Below, piece by piece: positions 10,859 through 21,386 of a stretch of DNA of 64,000 nt (positions are counted from its first letter, which is position 1; the number at the start of each line of letters is the position of its first letter). The translations under genes were made by a program, and so were the position numbers. Below the pieces are notes generated by a model that saw only the letters and a program-made list of their open reading frames with translations, was not told where the DNA came from and searched no databases. This DNA comes from Paramyrothecium sp. XJ0827 (taxonomy: Eukaryota > Ascomycota > Sordariomycetes > Hypocreales > Stachybotryaceae): assembly GCA_020881915.1 (NCBI GenBank), contig JAJFPB010000005.1, forward strand, positions 2,976,001 to 3,040,000, written 5' to 3'.

Positions 10859-13847
10859 GATGCCGAGCGACGTCGAGACGCAGGACAAAAACCCGTCGAG
10901 TCGGGTGCGGCAGGGGTGAGTGATGCGCGTGGATAAGCGCTGGACGGGACGGGACGGCGGCCTCCGGGCTGGCAACGAAGAGGAGAATTGGGAAAAAAAA
11001 GATTAAATAACGTCAACGTGCTATGCCAACTCCACGCCCACTCCTGGCGTCTTCGATGCCAAACGGCAAGCAGAAGAAAAGCCTTGGGACCCTGGGGGAT
11101 TTAGGATTGGGGGTGTGTATAATAGAAAGGCTCGGATGAGGTGGGTGTGGAGGAGAGAAATAAAAGAGGTGGGAGGTGGGAAGAGTTTGAGTAGGGAGGG
11201 AGTGGCAGGAAAGATTTGGTAAGGCAAAAAGACCGAGGGGACCACCACACCTCAGGCTACCTTCCCTGGACCTTGACCCAGGTAAAACGAGGGGAGCGTG
11301 GAAAAGCTTTTGAGAAGAGTGCGGAGAGCCTGGAAGACACTAGGCGGTACGTGCCAGGTGCTAGCGATGCACTGTGCGCAACGGCAGCAAACGGCTAAGC
11401 CCAAGGCACGAACACAGTCCAGCGTTTGAATTCTCTGCCCTGAAGTCTCTCTGCGCCTGGTCGCGTTATGTCAAACGGCCAGAACGGCGAGATGAGAAGG
11501 CCTTTTTGGGTTGTTCGAGGCCGGGCAAGGCACGGTAGGTGTCCACACCTCTGGAGAGCAGCGGATAGGCGCTGCGGGAGAGGGGAGCAACGCGCAGCGA
11601 CGGGGGTGTGACTTTCTTCGTGCAGCGCAGTGCCGTGCTGCAGAAGGGAGGGAAAAGGAAGCCTCGGGGGCGTGGCCGAGAAATGGAGAAATGGAGAAAT
11701 GGGATGGGTGGATGAATGGGCGGACAAAGATATCAGGTTGAGGTAAGGTAATTCAAGGTGCGTAGGTAGGCGGGCGAACGCGCGACTTTGGGGGTGGACA
11801 GAAGACAACAGGGGCGCGAGAATGAGAAGAATGGGAGGGAGGGAGGCCGAGAGAAAATTTCACACCCTTCAATCAAGTAAGGTACCTTATGCCTAAAGTG
11901 AAGGCGACGGACGCCCTTCCCTCTGCCTCTGGGTGGCAATTTTCTGCCGCTACCTTGCCCCTTCTACCCCAGTCCAGCTTTTCCAAGAGGCCCTTTTTTT
12001 TTTCTCGCTAACCAACTCGTACTGTACCAGACGCGGCGAACTGGGGCCCCTGGCAGGCGAAAGAAGAAAAAACGCCCCAGTGAGGAAGGGTTTTGGGGGG
12101 GGGGGGAGGGGCGCGAAGAATAACAAATAACAAATCCGGAATAGAAACGCGACGACACGCAATCGATAAGGTTAAGTAGGTACCTTTAGGTGATCAAAGA
12201 GGCCGCGCATACATCACATTCAACTGCCTGCACAGGGTAAGTGCCAAGTAACCCTGACTTCCGAGGTGCCTTGCGGGGGCCAACACCGTCCAAGAGCAGC
12301 TCGTTTGCTCAGTAAGGTAATGAGGTGAAGTGCGCTGGGCGACACCACACAGGGCGACTGATGGCTTACCTTACTTCGACAAGCATTCCTGGTTCCCCTC
12401 ACATGCCAAAAAATGCCATTCCTTTCCCTTCCGGGCCTACAGTTGATCCCACGTGACGCGCGTGTCTTTTTTCGTTCAGGGCTCATTAGGTACACGGGAC
12501 TTTCTGCCTTTGCGACCAAGGCGCAGATCATCAGACAGTTTCCGCAAAGACCTGTCGACTGTGTGGGACCTGGGTTCAAGCTGGAATGACCGCCCACTTT
12601 TGCCCTTCTTTGTCGCCTGTCAACGCCCTGGGCCTACCCTGTATCTGAGTTAAGAGATTGCATGAAGCATGTTGATTGAACGTTACGCACCCGCGGCATG
12701 TCGTCAGAGTGTTGTGGGTTCTTTCACCCGTTTGCGTGGTAGATTCCAACTATATTTACCTTTTTGTTTAAATCACATGCACAATATTCACTCCTTTGCT
12801 GCTAGGGAGAGATGCTGAATATGGGTGGCATTCACCACCAATTCCACCACGTCATTCACTGCCCTTGGCCATCATTTAGCCAGCCGCGAATAGTTGGTGT
12901 GCGATGCCAAATATTTACCCCGGAAATCAAAAGAAGACCAGAGGCTGCGTCTAAGAGTAGCCATAGCTCGCCCACTATACCACGCTTCGCCAAATAGAGA
13001 AGCATGGGCAACTAATGTGGTCTTTGTGACGAACCGGCCGACCCCGTCGTCCGCTGGGGACACCCCCTCGCACATGAAACCAACCCGGGCTTCGAGGACA
13101 AGCGCTTCTTGCCCAGGTAATGGCTGCGGTGAGGTGGTATATCACGAAACTAGTATACCTGTCATAAAGTAGAAAGGGAAAAAAAGAAAAAAAAAAGCAA
13201 AAAAAGAAAAGGAAGTAGAAGAGAAAAAATTCCCCACACATGCACCCCGTAAACGATGGCGGATGCGGGCTGCAGGCCAATTCCCTGCCCTGCCCTGCAC
13301 TCGGGCAGGCTTGCACGGTCTTCAGCAACTGACCAGTAAGATACATACCAGCGAAGGATTCTCGAAAGTGGGATTAGTGTGTGACCAGCCCATCAGCCCT
13401 ACAACGTACCTACACAGCCTCCTCACCTTGAATGTGTACATACTTAGTTTCTTGGCAATGAAATCACAAAGGAAAAGTGAGTGAACCCTGTACGACGCCA
13501 AAAATATCCGTGAATTGTTTGATCGGTCCACTACGGGAAGACGTCGTTCCAAGCGATCCAAAATGTGTCATGTTCCAGTGAGCCCTGCTCCCAACAAGGT
13601 ATCTATAATGGTGTTTGTAACACCCACGCATCCCAACCTCCGGTTGCCCTGTGCCTTTGCCGTAGTGTTCCCGTCCCAAATATCCTCTATTTCCCTGACT
13701 GGTATCAAATCGCCTCCCATGTATAGCCCCGTTGTAAATAGACAGGCACCCTTGCAAATGTGCAGACCCCAAAACGCCCATTCCTCGCTCAAAAAAAATA
13801 AAAAATACAGAAAACACCACGCTGAGCGCAATCTTACCTCATCGGGA
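10859..13847. other. Intergenic 3.0 kb: promoter of the FAR1-domain gene, purine-rich DNA
   Basis: No frame here looks like a real protein. On the plus strand 11100-11880 is strongly purine-biased (pyrimidine-rich on the sense strand of the downstream gene), as is common for long leaders of fungal regulators. It includes three AGAAATGG units near 11683-11703. A run of 12 G lies at 12095-12106 and an A-rich tract at about 13171-13228. AGGTACCT-type words occur at ~11880 and ~12178. The part just right of 13250 is probably the 3' flank of the zinc-finger gene. No tRNA or other RNA gene was seen. Confidence 0.6.
12095..12106 (+). repeat. G12 homopolymer
   Basis: Twelve consecutive G followed by AGGGG in intergenic DNA. 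It could be a site of sequencing or replication slippage. Confidence 0.9.
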
Positions 13848-16800
13848 CTACTCCGTCCTCTTCCTCTTGCTGGGTCGCCGGCTACTCTCCTCTTGCCCAT
13901 CCACGAAGTGACCCTTGTCCAGTTGATGCTGCCGCAGGTTGTCCGGTCTATTTTTATACTGGCTCGTGCAACCAGGGTAGGGGCAGCGGTAGATCTTGGG
14001 TGGGCTGGTCGCATGCTGCAGCTTCTTGTGCTTCGCCATACTTCCACCGAACCACTTCGGATCGCCCTTCGGCCTGTACCCGCAGATCTCGCAGCACATG
14101 TCTGCCTCGACTAGTTTGGCAGGAGAGGATGTTGCTGCGGGCGTTGGGGGCGATGTTGCTGCGGCCGACGGGATCCCCATTGACGACGTATTATCAGGAT
14201 CTGGTAGAAAGTGCGATGGGCCGAGGGTGGAGCTGACCATGGCAGCGCTCGAAACTGTGGCAGGGCCCTGTTCCATGCCGGGCACCACAGTCATCGGCAA
14301 TGGCATGAGATCCAACGGCACTGCTTCGCTGGGCGTTATCGAGGTGAAGAAATGGTTGAGCGAGTCGAACCCTGGATCAGCGGGCGGCGCATTGTCCCAT
14401 ACCCCCAGTGGCACCGCAGGACTTTGGATCAATGATTCCATCAGCTTGATGCCCTGCTGATAATATGTTGTCCGTGGGTTGAGTTGACCGGCGGTTTGAG
14501 CGTATAGCGAATCAATCTGTGTTCGTACAACCGAACTGTAGGGACCAAAGAAGACAGCCGGGGTGAGGAAGATCTAATATTCATTGTTAGTTCCTTCAGG
14601 TTACGATTGCAATGGGAGGGTTTGGCATACCCTTCCGGCATGCATCAGCTCCAACTCAAGTCGTCGAATGGTAATATCGCTCGCGTCAACACGGGCCAAT
14701 AGCTCCCGAATGCTTGCTACAAGACCAGGCACACCCGCGTACTGCTGGGACAAAAATCTAAGCAGGTACCGTACAGCGTGGGAGAAAGGAGATTCCGGAT
14801 GTGCCGGCAGAATTTTGTCATTGAGGTGCTGAGTTGATAGATCGGATGCCAGAATCTCGCGGCGACTATTTTCTTGCAGTGCCGCATACTCGAGTTCTAT
14901 GGTTATTTATTAGCAAGTTGGCTGCATGAACAACAGTGAACACGTACCATCCAAAAAGTTCTGGCTGACAGACACAAAAGCATCGCTCGTCAGTCTTGAC
15001 AAGTTCTGCTGGGGTTGCTTGCCTCTAGTCTTGTCAGACATGTCTGCAGCTTGAATTCCTCCTGCTACGTGACTTTGTTGTACGGCGTTGAGCCTGTCAT
15101 TTCCGATGGCGTTTGGCTTCCAAAGAAACTCGACAATTTGATGATAGTCAGGCATATCTTGGGAAGGTACCCAGGCGCTGTAGGCCATTGCCTGCATGTA
15201 CAGATCATCCCATCGATCTGGGTCATGTTGTTCATGGACGACCAAAAATAACGAGTAGACTAGGTGGATGAAACAAAGTCTTTCCACTGATGGGACCATT
15301 GTGTTTCCCTCGAGGACGGTATTTAAAGTCTTCAATCCTGTCAGAGCAACGGCATGGACATCCATTCCCTGGAACTCGCGGGCAATTCGATTTTGAGGGA
15401 TATGCTTCAGTTTCGACATGGTCTCCTCAAGATGCACATCGAGTGTATCCCTAGCGGAGCCAACAAGAGAATAAGCGCTGACAAAGTGATTCCATGTCGG
15501 CTGGGCAAGGAGTTCAGACAAGTCCAGGGAGACATGGGCCGGGTCGGTAAGTGCCAGGTTGGATTCGATGGATAGCTCGGTAGGTACAGCGGCATCAAAG
15601 GAGAAGACCGAGGGATCTGTGTCCAGAGTACCCGGTACGAGACTACCGATGGAAAATGGGTTCAGCATGGGTAGATCTGCTGGTAGCTCTGCGAGAAAGC
15701 CGTCGGCAGCATCTTGATCCAAGCCCTTTCCTTTAGCGGCTTCCACCTTGTTGAATGGGGCGACGGAGTTTGAGGGGACTAAATCATCCATATTGATCAA
15801 GTCGTCCGGTGAGGTTTGATTCGACTCGAAGCCTGGGGCCCTGTTCCATGTCCCAGACCAGGCCGACATGGGCGTCACCTCGTAGCTGGTCGTGCTCAAG
15901 GTGCTGTTGTTGCTGGCGGTGCTGCATGTCGAGCGTACAGAAGCGCTAGGTGCGAGGATCTTGCTTCGGCTTTGCTTGGATCGGTACTGGCCAAGACCGG
16001 AAGTGTGCAGTTGAAGAACGGGCTTGTCAGGCGTCTTCGTACGATCCGGTTGGGAAGAGTCCCCGGCAGCATTGATCGGAGGCGGGGTCGGGGAAGGCTC
16101 CCAGTTGATGAGGGCGTCCTCAATGCTCACTGCGTCGAGCTCAACCGGGAAATCTGGCAAGGGCGCAACGAGGTCAAGAGGAAGGGGTGAGACGGGCTCG
16201 ACAGTAGGTTCGGGTTCAGACTCGGGCTCGGGCTCGGATTCAGGCAAGGTAGTGGTGGTGGTCGAAATGACGGCGGCGTCAGAATCCGGAGCAGAAACCA
16301 CGTCCGTTGAGCCTATTTCATGAATTTCATTCGAGGACAGCTCCGGCTGTGCGGGCTCAAGGATGGAGTCGTAACTCGGCGGTGCATCACCCATGTCGAG
16401 ATCCAGGTCGGCAGGGTGCCCGTTCCTACTTTTATGCCCCAAGGAGCCGAAGAAGCTCCTTGCCATGGACATCATTTTCCTCCTCTTGGAAGGGTGACCC
16501 AGACATCGCCGGCACTTGGCGTCGCTGAATCGTTCCACTTTCTCACAATCGTAGCACCAGTACTCGGCGGTGGCTAGTTGGTCGCAGGTGTATAGGTGCT
16601 GCAGCATGAGCTCATGGTTGGCGAAGCGCTTCCGGCAGCGCAACAGAGGACATTCTCTCCTCTCCTCGGCGGTCATGCGCCGGCAGGAGTTTCGCTTGAC
16701 GGCAGCCCAGACTATGAATCGGTGTAAACCGCACTCATTTTGGAGTGTTTCTCGCGACCTAAGACTTGCCCGTCAGTCGTGGTGTTGACCCCACACTAGC

Positions 16801-17002
16801 CCGCGTCGGGGTCAATTTGAGCCACTTACACGCAGGATGCCGCCATCTCATTTGTTGGTGATGTAAGAGTCGCCGCGGTGCTGGAAGGACTGCTTGTCCT
16901 CCTCAGGCTCAAACGTTGAGTCGAGGTATGCGTCATCCGACGTATGACTGACGAGGCCGCCGAGCTGCAGTCGTCGAAGGACAGGCGCGATTTGCTCTCC
17001 AT
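13848..17002 (-). CDS. Large zinc-finger protein, Zn modules at both ends
   Basis: Probable nuclear regulator of a fungal C2H2 family; function unknown. Four exons: 17002-16830, 16758-14948, 14896-14631 and 14573-13848, 991 aa. Introns have GTAAGT, GTACGT and GTATGC donors and TAG acceptors, and the phases add up. The N-terminal third starts with a Ser-rich segment, then a C-x4-C-x12-H-x3-C finger (CPLLRC...HLYTC), then a C-x2-C...C-x2-C pair (WCYDC...CRRC) and a basic KRRKM stretch. The middle is Pro/Ser/acidic and low in complexity. A helical region follows in exons 2-3. The C-terminus has CCEICG...HKKLQH and a classical finger CPYPGC...HQLDKGH, then a basic tail. The start ATG (MESKSRLSFDD) has a purine at -3. 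It reads away from the F-box-like gene across a 2.9-kb gap. Confidence 0.87.
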
Positions 17003-19891
17003 GGTGGACGCCTAAACGGGGAACACCTAGGTTACTGGCAGCTCAGGTAGTCGACCAACCTTGGGCACGCCGTTGAAATGGATCGGTGTTGGCTGGTTAG
17101 GACGAATAGAAAAGGGGGGAAGAGGAGCAGAAAGCAGAATAGCTCTAGCCGCCACCCATGGTCGTTTTGTTTTATTTCGTCAAGCAGAGCTAGAGAGATG
17201 AAGACTCGAGAGGCAGCTCGTCAACATGCGAGGTCCTACCGCGGATGATACTAGATATGTAGGACTCGCAGGACTAGGACTCGGCGGACGTGTACTTGGG
17301 ACAGGGGGACTGGCAGACGGGCAGACAGGGATGGCGGGGGGGGGGAGGGACCAAGGACGTTGCAGCCGGGGAGGGTGAGAAGGCAGGCCGCGGGCGGGCT
17401 TTGCAGGTCCCTCTCCCCAACTCCTGGGAGAGACACCGCCTGGCTGCTGGGTGAGGTGAGGCTCGGCGCGCGCATTCGGGGATGGCCATAAACTACCGGA
17501 CCCATGCATTGTTGATGCCCTGCAGCGTCCCCTGTCAGCAGCCAATTGCTAGGCCATGCTGGGTGCGTGGTGTGTGTGTGCGTGTGGCTTAGGCAACGAG
17601 GAGGGCGGTGCTCGAGGTAGTATGATGCCATGGACGAACCCGTACCTTAGCCATTGACGGAGGGAATCGAGCTGACAAGTTGGTTACCTCTTTTGCCGTC
17701 GAATTCGGTTCCAACATTAGCATCGGAAACAATCCAGCACGCTTGTCAATGCTTGGAAACACCGACGGCCGTGAGGAATTGGCATCGACGCCGCCGTTTG
17801 TCTGGCCAGAATCAGCCTTATCGGAACACATCCACATCATTGCCATTGGCAGGCAGGCAGTGAGTGATGTGGTACAGGCCAAAATATGATCAGCCTGTCT
17901 CAGCACTTCGCAGGCTCCCAACGTCACGGCACGTGAGCCAACTCGGGACCGACATCAGGTAAGGCATGACGGTGTTTATGGGTCAATCCGTGGCGCCGTC
18001 CCTCCATCTGTATCCCGGCATCAATTGTCTGCCCAAGCGCAATGGGATGATCCGTGGGCGGCAGATTAGCGAACGAGGTCCTTGTGCCATGGGCGTACCT
18101 CCGTACTGTGCCTAACCACTAACCCATGTGGCCGGTGGCACTGTTCGTAAGCGCTCGGTAGCGTTCCTGCGGCTGCACATCATTGCTCGGCGTCGGGAAC
18201 GCCGATGTCGTCAAGAACCATGTTTGAAACAACGGCCGACCATGCGAAATCAGGGAGAACTAACATGCTGAGGCCTCCACGGCGTGCTTGAGCTGAGGAG
18301 CATCATGGGATTCCGTCCAATTGACTGACGGGCCTTCTGGCTATTCATTTCACCCCAGTCTTCATGGTGCCTCAAGCATATGGACGTAATGACTGGGACG
18401 GGACCCTGACAAACGGGTTTGACGAATGAAATGTATACGTGTCTAAAAAGTAAATGAATTAAAAAAATGCGTAAAAAAATGCGTAAAAAAGCCCACCGAA
18501 AGCCACTCTAATTCGATATCTTGGCCAACATCAAATTGCCTTCCTGCTTACCTACACTGCCCTGGAGAACCCTCACAGGCACATCTGGCAATTTTGGCAA
18601 CACAACCAACGAAAAGTTCAGCCGCCGAGACGCCGCCTAAGCTAATGTGCGTGTGGCTCGGACTGGTCACCAGACATGTCTTTCTCCGTCGGACGTGCTC
18701 TTGCCGGCAACAAGCGAACAACGAGGAGCAAGGGTCAAGCAGGCCGGAGCAGTCCCCCAACCTCCAAGCCGGAACTGCTGAGTCAATCCGGGGTATGAGC
18801 CTTACGTTGGGATGATGGCCGTCGTGAACCCATCGGATTGGAGCGGCGGGAACATGCAATGGATCCCTGCCACTTGTGAGGGAACCAGTGGCGCCACAAC
18901 CCAATAGGCGCCAGCACAGCCTCCCATACCTCCTAGTTACACCATCAGCCCTGTCACCTAGTAACTCAACTTATCCAGGACCAGTTTACGCTCTCTACAG
19001 AGGGACATCGGAGGGAATGCATTGCGTATGATATCGCACCAAAGCTACCTCACCCATGATACTAAGGGGCGGACTTGGTGGTGGCAGTTCTGGCAAAAAA
19101 TGCCTTGGCGCCGGGAGAGACGGCTGCTTTTGCAATGTCTCTGCACCTTTCCTTGATTTCACTCCCAAAGAAGCATACAGTGTAATCGGGATGCAGCAGT
19201 CCCGGGTGGAGGGATCAGGTAGGGCTGCCTCCCAATCTTGTTAGGGAACCACCCTTCCCCCTGCATGCCTGCATGCCTGCATGCCTGCTTTACCACTTAA
19301 CCTTACACCCCGATCTTACGATACTGACTTTACACCTTGTCCAAAGTTTGTCCTGGAGAACCCAACCACAAAATCAGGGAACGGAAATATGAAGAACGCC
19401 TGCCAACTTCCACAAACTCAACCTCGCGGCAGGGAAGAGATGACGGCCGAGCTGGCACATCTAGGAGCACCGCAAAAGCCGAACGCAGTTCATTGAAAGC
19501 AAACGGGCCGAGGAATGATATTCACCTGACAAGGAGCAGCAGTCAAGAGCAACAGTATGCTGCATCATTACGTCTCGGTTCTTCAATGGGCGCACTCCAG
19601 AACAACTTTCGACAAGGGCTCACACGCTTCAGTAATCAGCCAAGAGACCACCCGAAAGTGGCCAGGCGGGAACACCTTTGAGCCCCTTCTACGCCTACCC
19701 CGAAAAGAGTCCGTTCCCCAGGGTTCTGAGATCACCGGTATCGTGATGAGCTGCCTGCCTCGAGCCTGATGCTGTCTGCATCTATGGGAATCGCGCATCT
19801 GTGTCTTCACCCGTCCCCGTGAAGCCTACCTCACTGTAGCTTCTCTTTGCCTTGCCCTCACCAAGACTACCCAGCGCTAGCGTAGCCTGAT
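17003..19891. other. Intergenic 2.9 kb between divergent genes
   Basis: This is the upstream region of both the zinc-finger gene (left) and the F-box-like gene (right). Several 60-120 codon frames exist on both strands but overlap one another, have no family likeness and lack consistent splice context. Visible sequence features are direct repeats with AAAAAAATGCGT near 18463-18490 and a tandem GCATGCCT array at 19261-19288. No RNA gene was recognised. Confidence 0.6.
19261..19288 (+). repeat. Tandem 8-mer repeat GCATGCCT
   Basis: Just over three head-to-tail copies of an 8-nt unit that contains the palindrome GCATGC, about 600 bp before the F-box-like gene. Confidence 0.9.
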
Positions 19892-20889
19892 ATGGTCTTG
19901 AAAGCCGGACTTGAGAGACTTTGGCTCTCAGTCCGAGGGTTTCTCGGGTTTCCTACCACGCACCACGATATTGTGAGTCAAGAAGGGCACGAAAACTGTT
20001 TGCCCGAGACGGGCTTGGTGACGATACCTCCGGAATTGATGCTATCCATTACGCAACATCTCCTAGCAAACGACGTTCTAGCACTGTCTATGACTTGCAA
20101 AGGTTTTTTTGCTCTTCTATTCTCACCAACCAATGTCTCCGTTAGACGTCATCATCGAGAACAGTTCCTGCTACGTCTAGAACGCGACCTTAAGGCCACT
20201 CACTATTTCTGCAGCCGCTGTACACAGCTTCACGGCGTCAAGTCTCTTCCTCCTCCCGGCAAGGATATACTTTATTATTATCCTTTAGACTCTTGTGTCA
20301 ACATGAATTTCCATCCATTCTATCCCGTTTCACACTTGGTTATCATCATGTACGCTTGATAACGAACCGCCACTTTTATGGACCAACCGCGGGCCTGCCT
20401 ATTGAGACTTTGGATTTGGTGAACCCCCGAAACAGCAACCCGCCGTCAAGCCCACTGCAATGGGCAACAGCGTACACGGCAAAGTTTGTCAAGAACGAAT
20501 TGGTATGATTTGCCACACATCAATTCAGTAGCACAGCCTTGACTGTCAGCGCGCTTACAAAACAGGTCAACTCGTTTTGTTGTTGGGTCTGTCGCCATGC
20601 CAATGTCCAAGGCTATGAGCGTCATGAGCAGCCCTATCACGAGGAAGAGTTTTGCGATGAATGCCTAACCGACTACAGTGTCGAGGTAAAGCAAGGACCA
20701 CAAGGTGACTTTGCCATGACCGTGTACAGCTACCACGTTGTAGGAAGCGGTCGGCATCACTTGGATTGGAAGTGGCGGACTCTGGTGGCCGTGTCAACTT
20801 TCACCCACCCCAGCCTACCTCTACCCTGCCGAGATATGAGCGTATATACGCCTGGGTATGCGAGGAACTTTTGGCTGACAGCTTCGTAA
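19892..20889 (+). CDS. F-box-like protein with an interrupted frame (possible pseudogene)
   Basis: Probable substrate adaptor for an SCF ubiquitin ligase. The first block from ATG 19892 has an F-box-like helix set at about residues 43-80 (IPPELMLSITQHL...ALSMTCKGFF), followed by CSRC. A second block (~20293-20502) in a different frame has the family-like segment YHHVRLITNRHFYG and ends at a good intron 20503-20565 (GTATGA...AACAG). The third block, 20566-20889, has CCWVCRH, CDEC and GSGRHHLDWKW. Between blocks 1 and 2 the frame changes. A 47-nt intron 20242-20288 with a poor GTCTCT donor and TTTAG acceptor repairs it (295 aa). Otherwise there is a frameshift. The 3' end is also uncertain, because a different frame continues to 20975 with protein-like sequence. 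Family assignment is moderate; the exact model is weak. Confidence 0.55.
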
Positions 20890-21386
20890 CACTTGATCTC
20901 ATCTCTAAACCACATTGTACACTTGGCGATGTGATCATGTTTCCTCCGTCGGAATCAAACAATGAAGGTAGTTAGGGATAGACTAGACCTGTAGCTTGGT
21001 GTTCTGTGTAAGATCCCATACTGACGTGCGTAAAAGTTGATTGGATGTCGAGAGCCACCTGGGCGAGGTTTTGGGACGTCAAGTGAACGAGTGCCCTGCT
21101 CCCACTGTACACGACCGAGGGGAGCATGTTCAAATGAATTGATACTGAAGGCCAACAGTTCAACCCAGATAGCCCACGTTACCTTTGGATTCCACGTCGG
21201 TCTATGGGGGCTGATCATGATCGAGGCTGGTGAAGGCACGGGCCCTCCATTGGTGGCGCAGTGGAAGATCAATTCCTTGAGAATTATTCCTTTGCGAAGC
21301 TGCGGAGGTGTATGTGTAGTAGTCTGTCAGGGTGTACAAAGTGGATAGCTATGCTCGCTATGTATGACAGGTGTTGAGCGCATGCT
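20890..21386. other. Intergenic between convergent genes
   Basis: About 0.5 kb holding the 3' flanks of the F-box-like gene (left) and the GRAM/VASt gene (right). Nothing else could be supported. Confidence 0.5.

Noticed and set aside
10859..10975. 39-residue N-terminal extension of the FAR1-domain protein
   Set aside because: The extended frame begins at TTG, not ATG; the first ATG is at 10858.
13464..14047. Two minus-strand frames overlapping the end of the zinc-finger gene
   Set aside because: They lie in other frames over exon 4 and its 3' flank, begin partly in coding DNA and show no family likeness.
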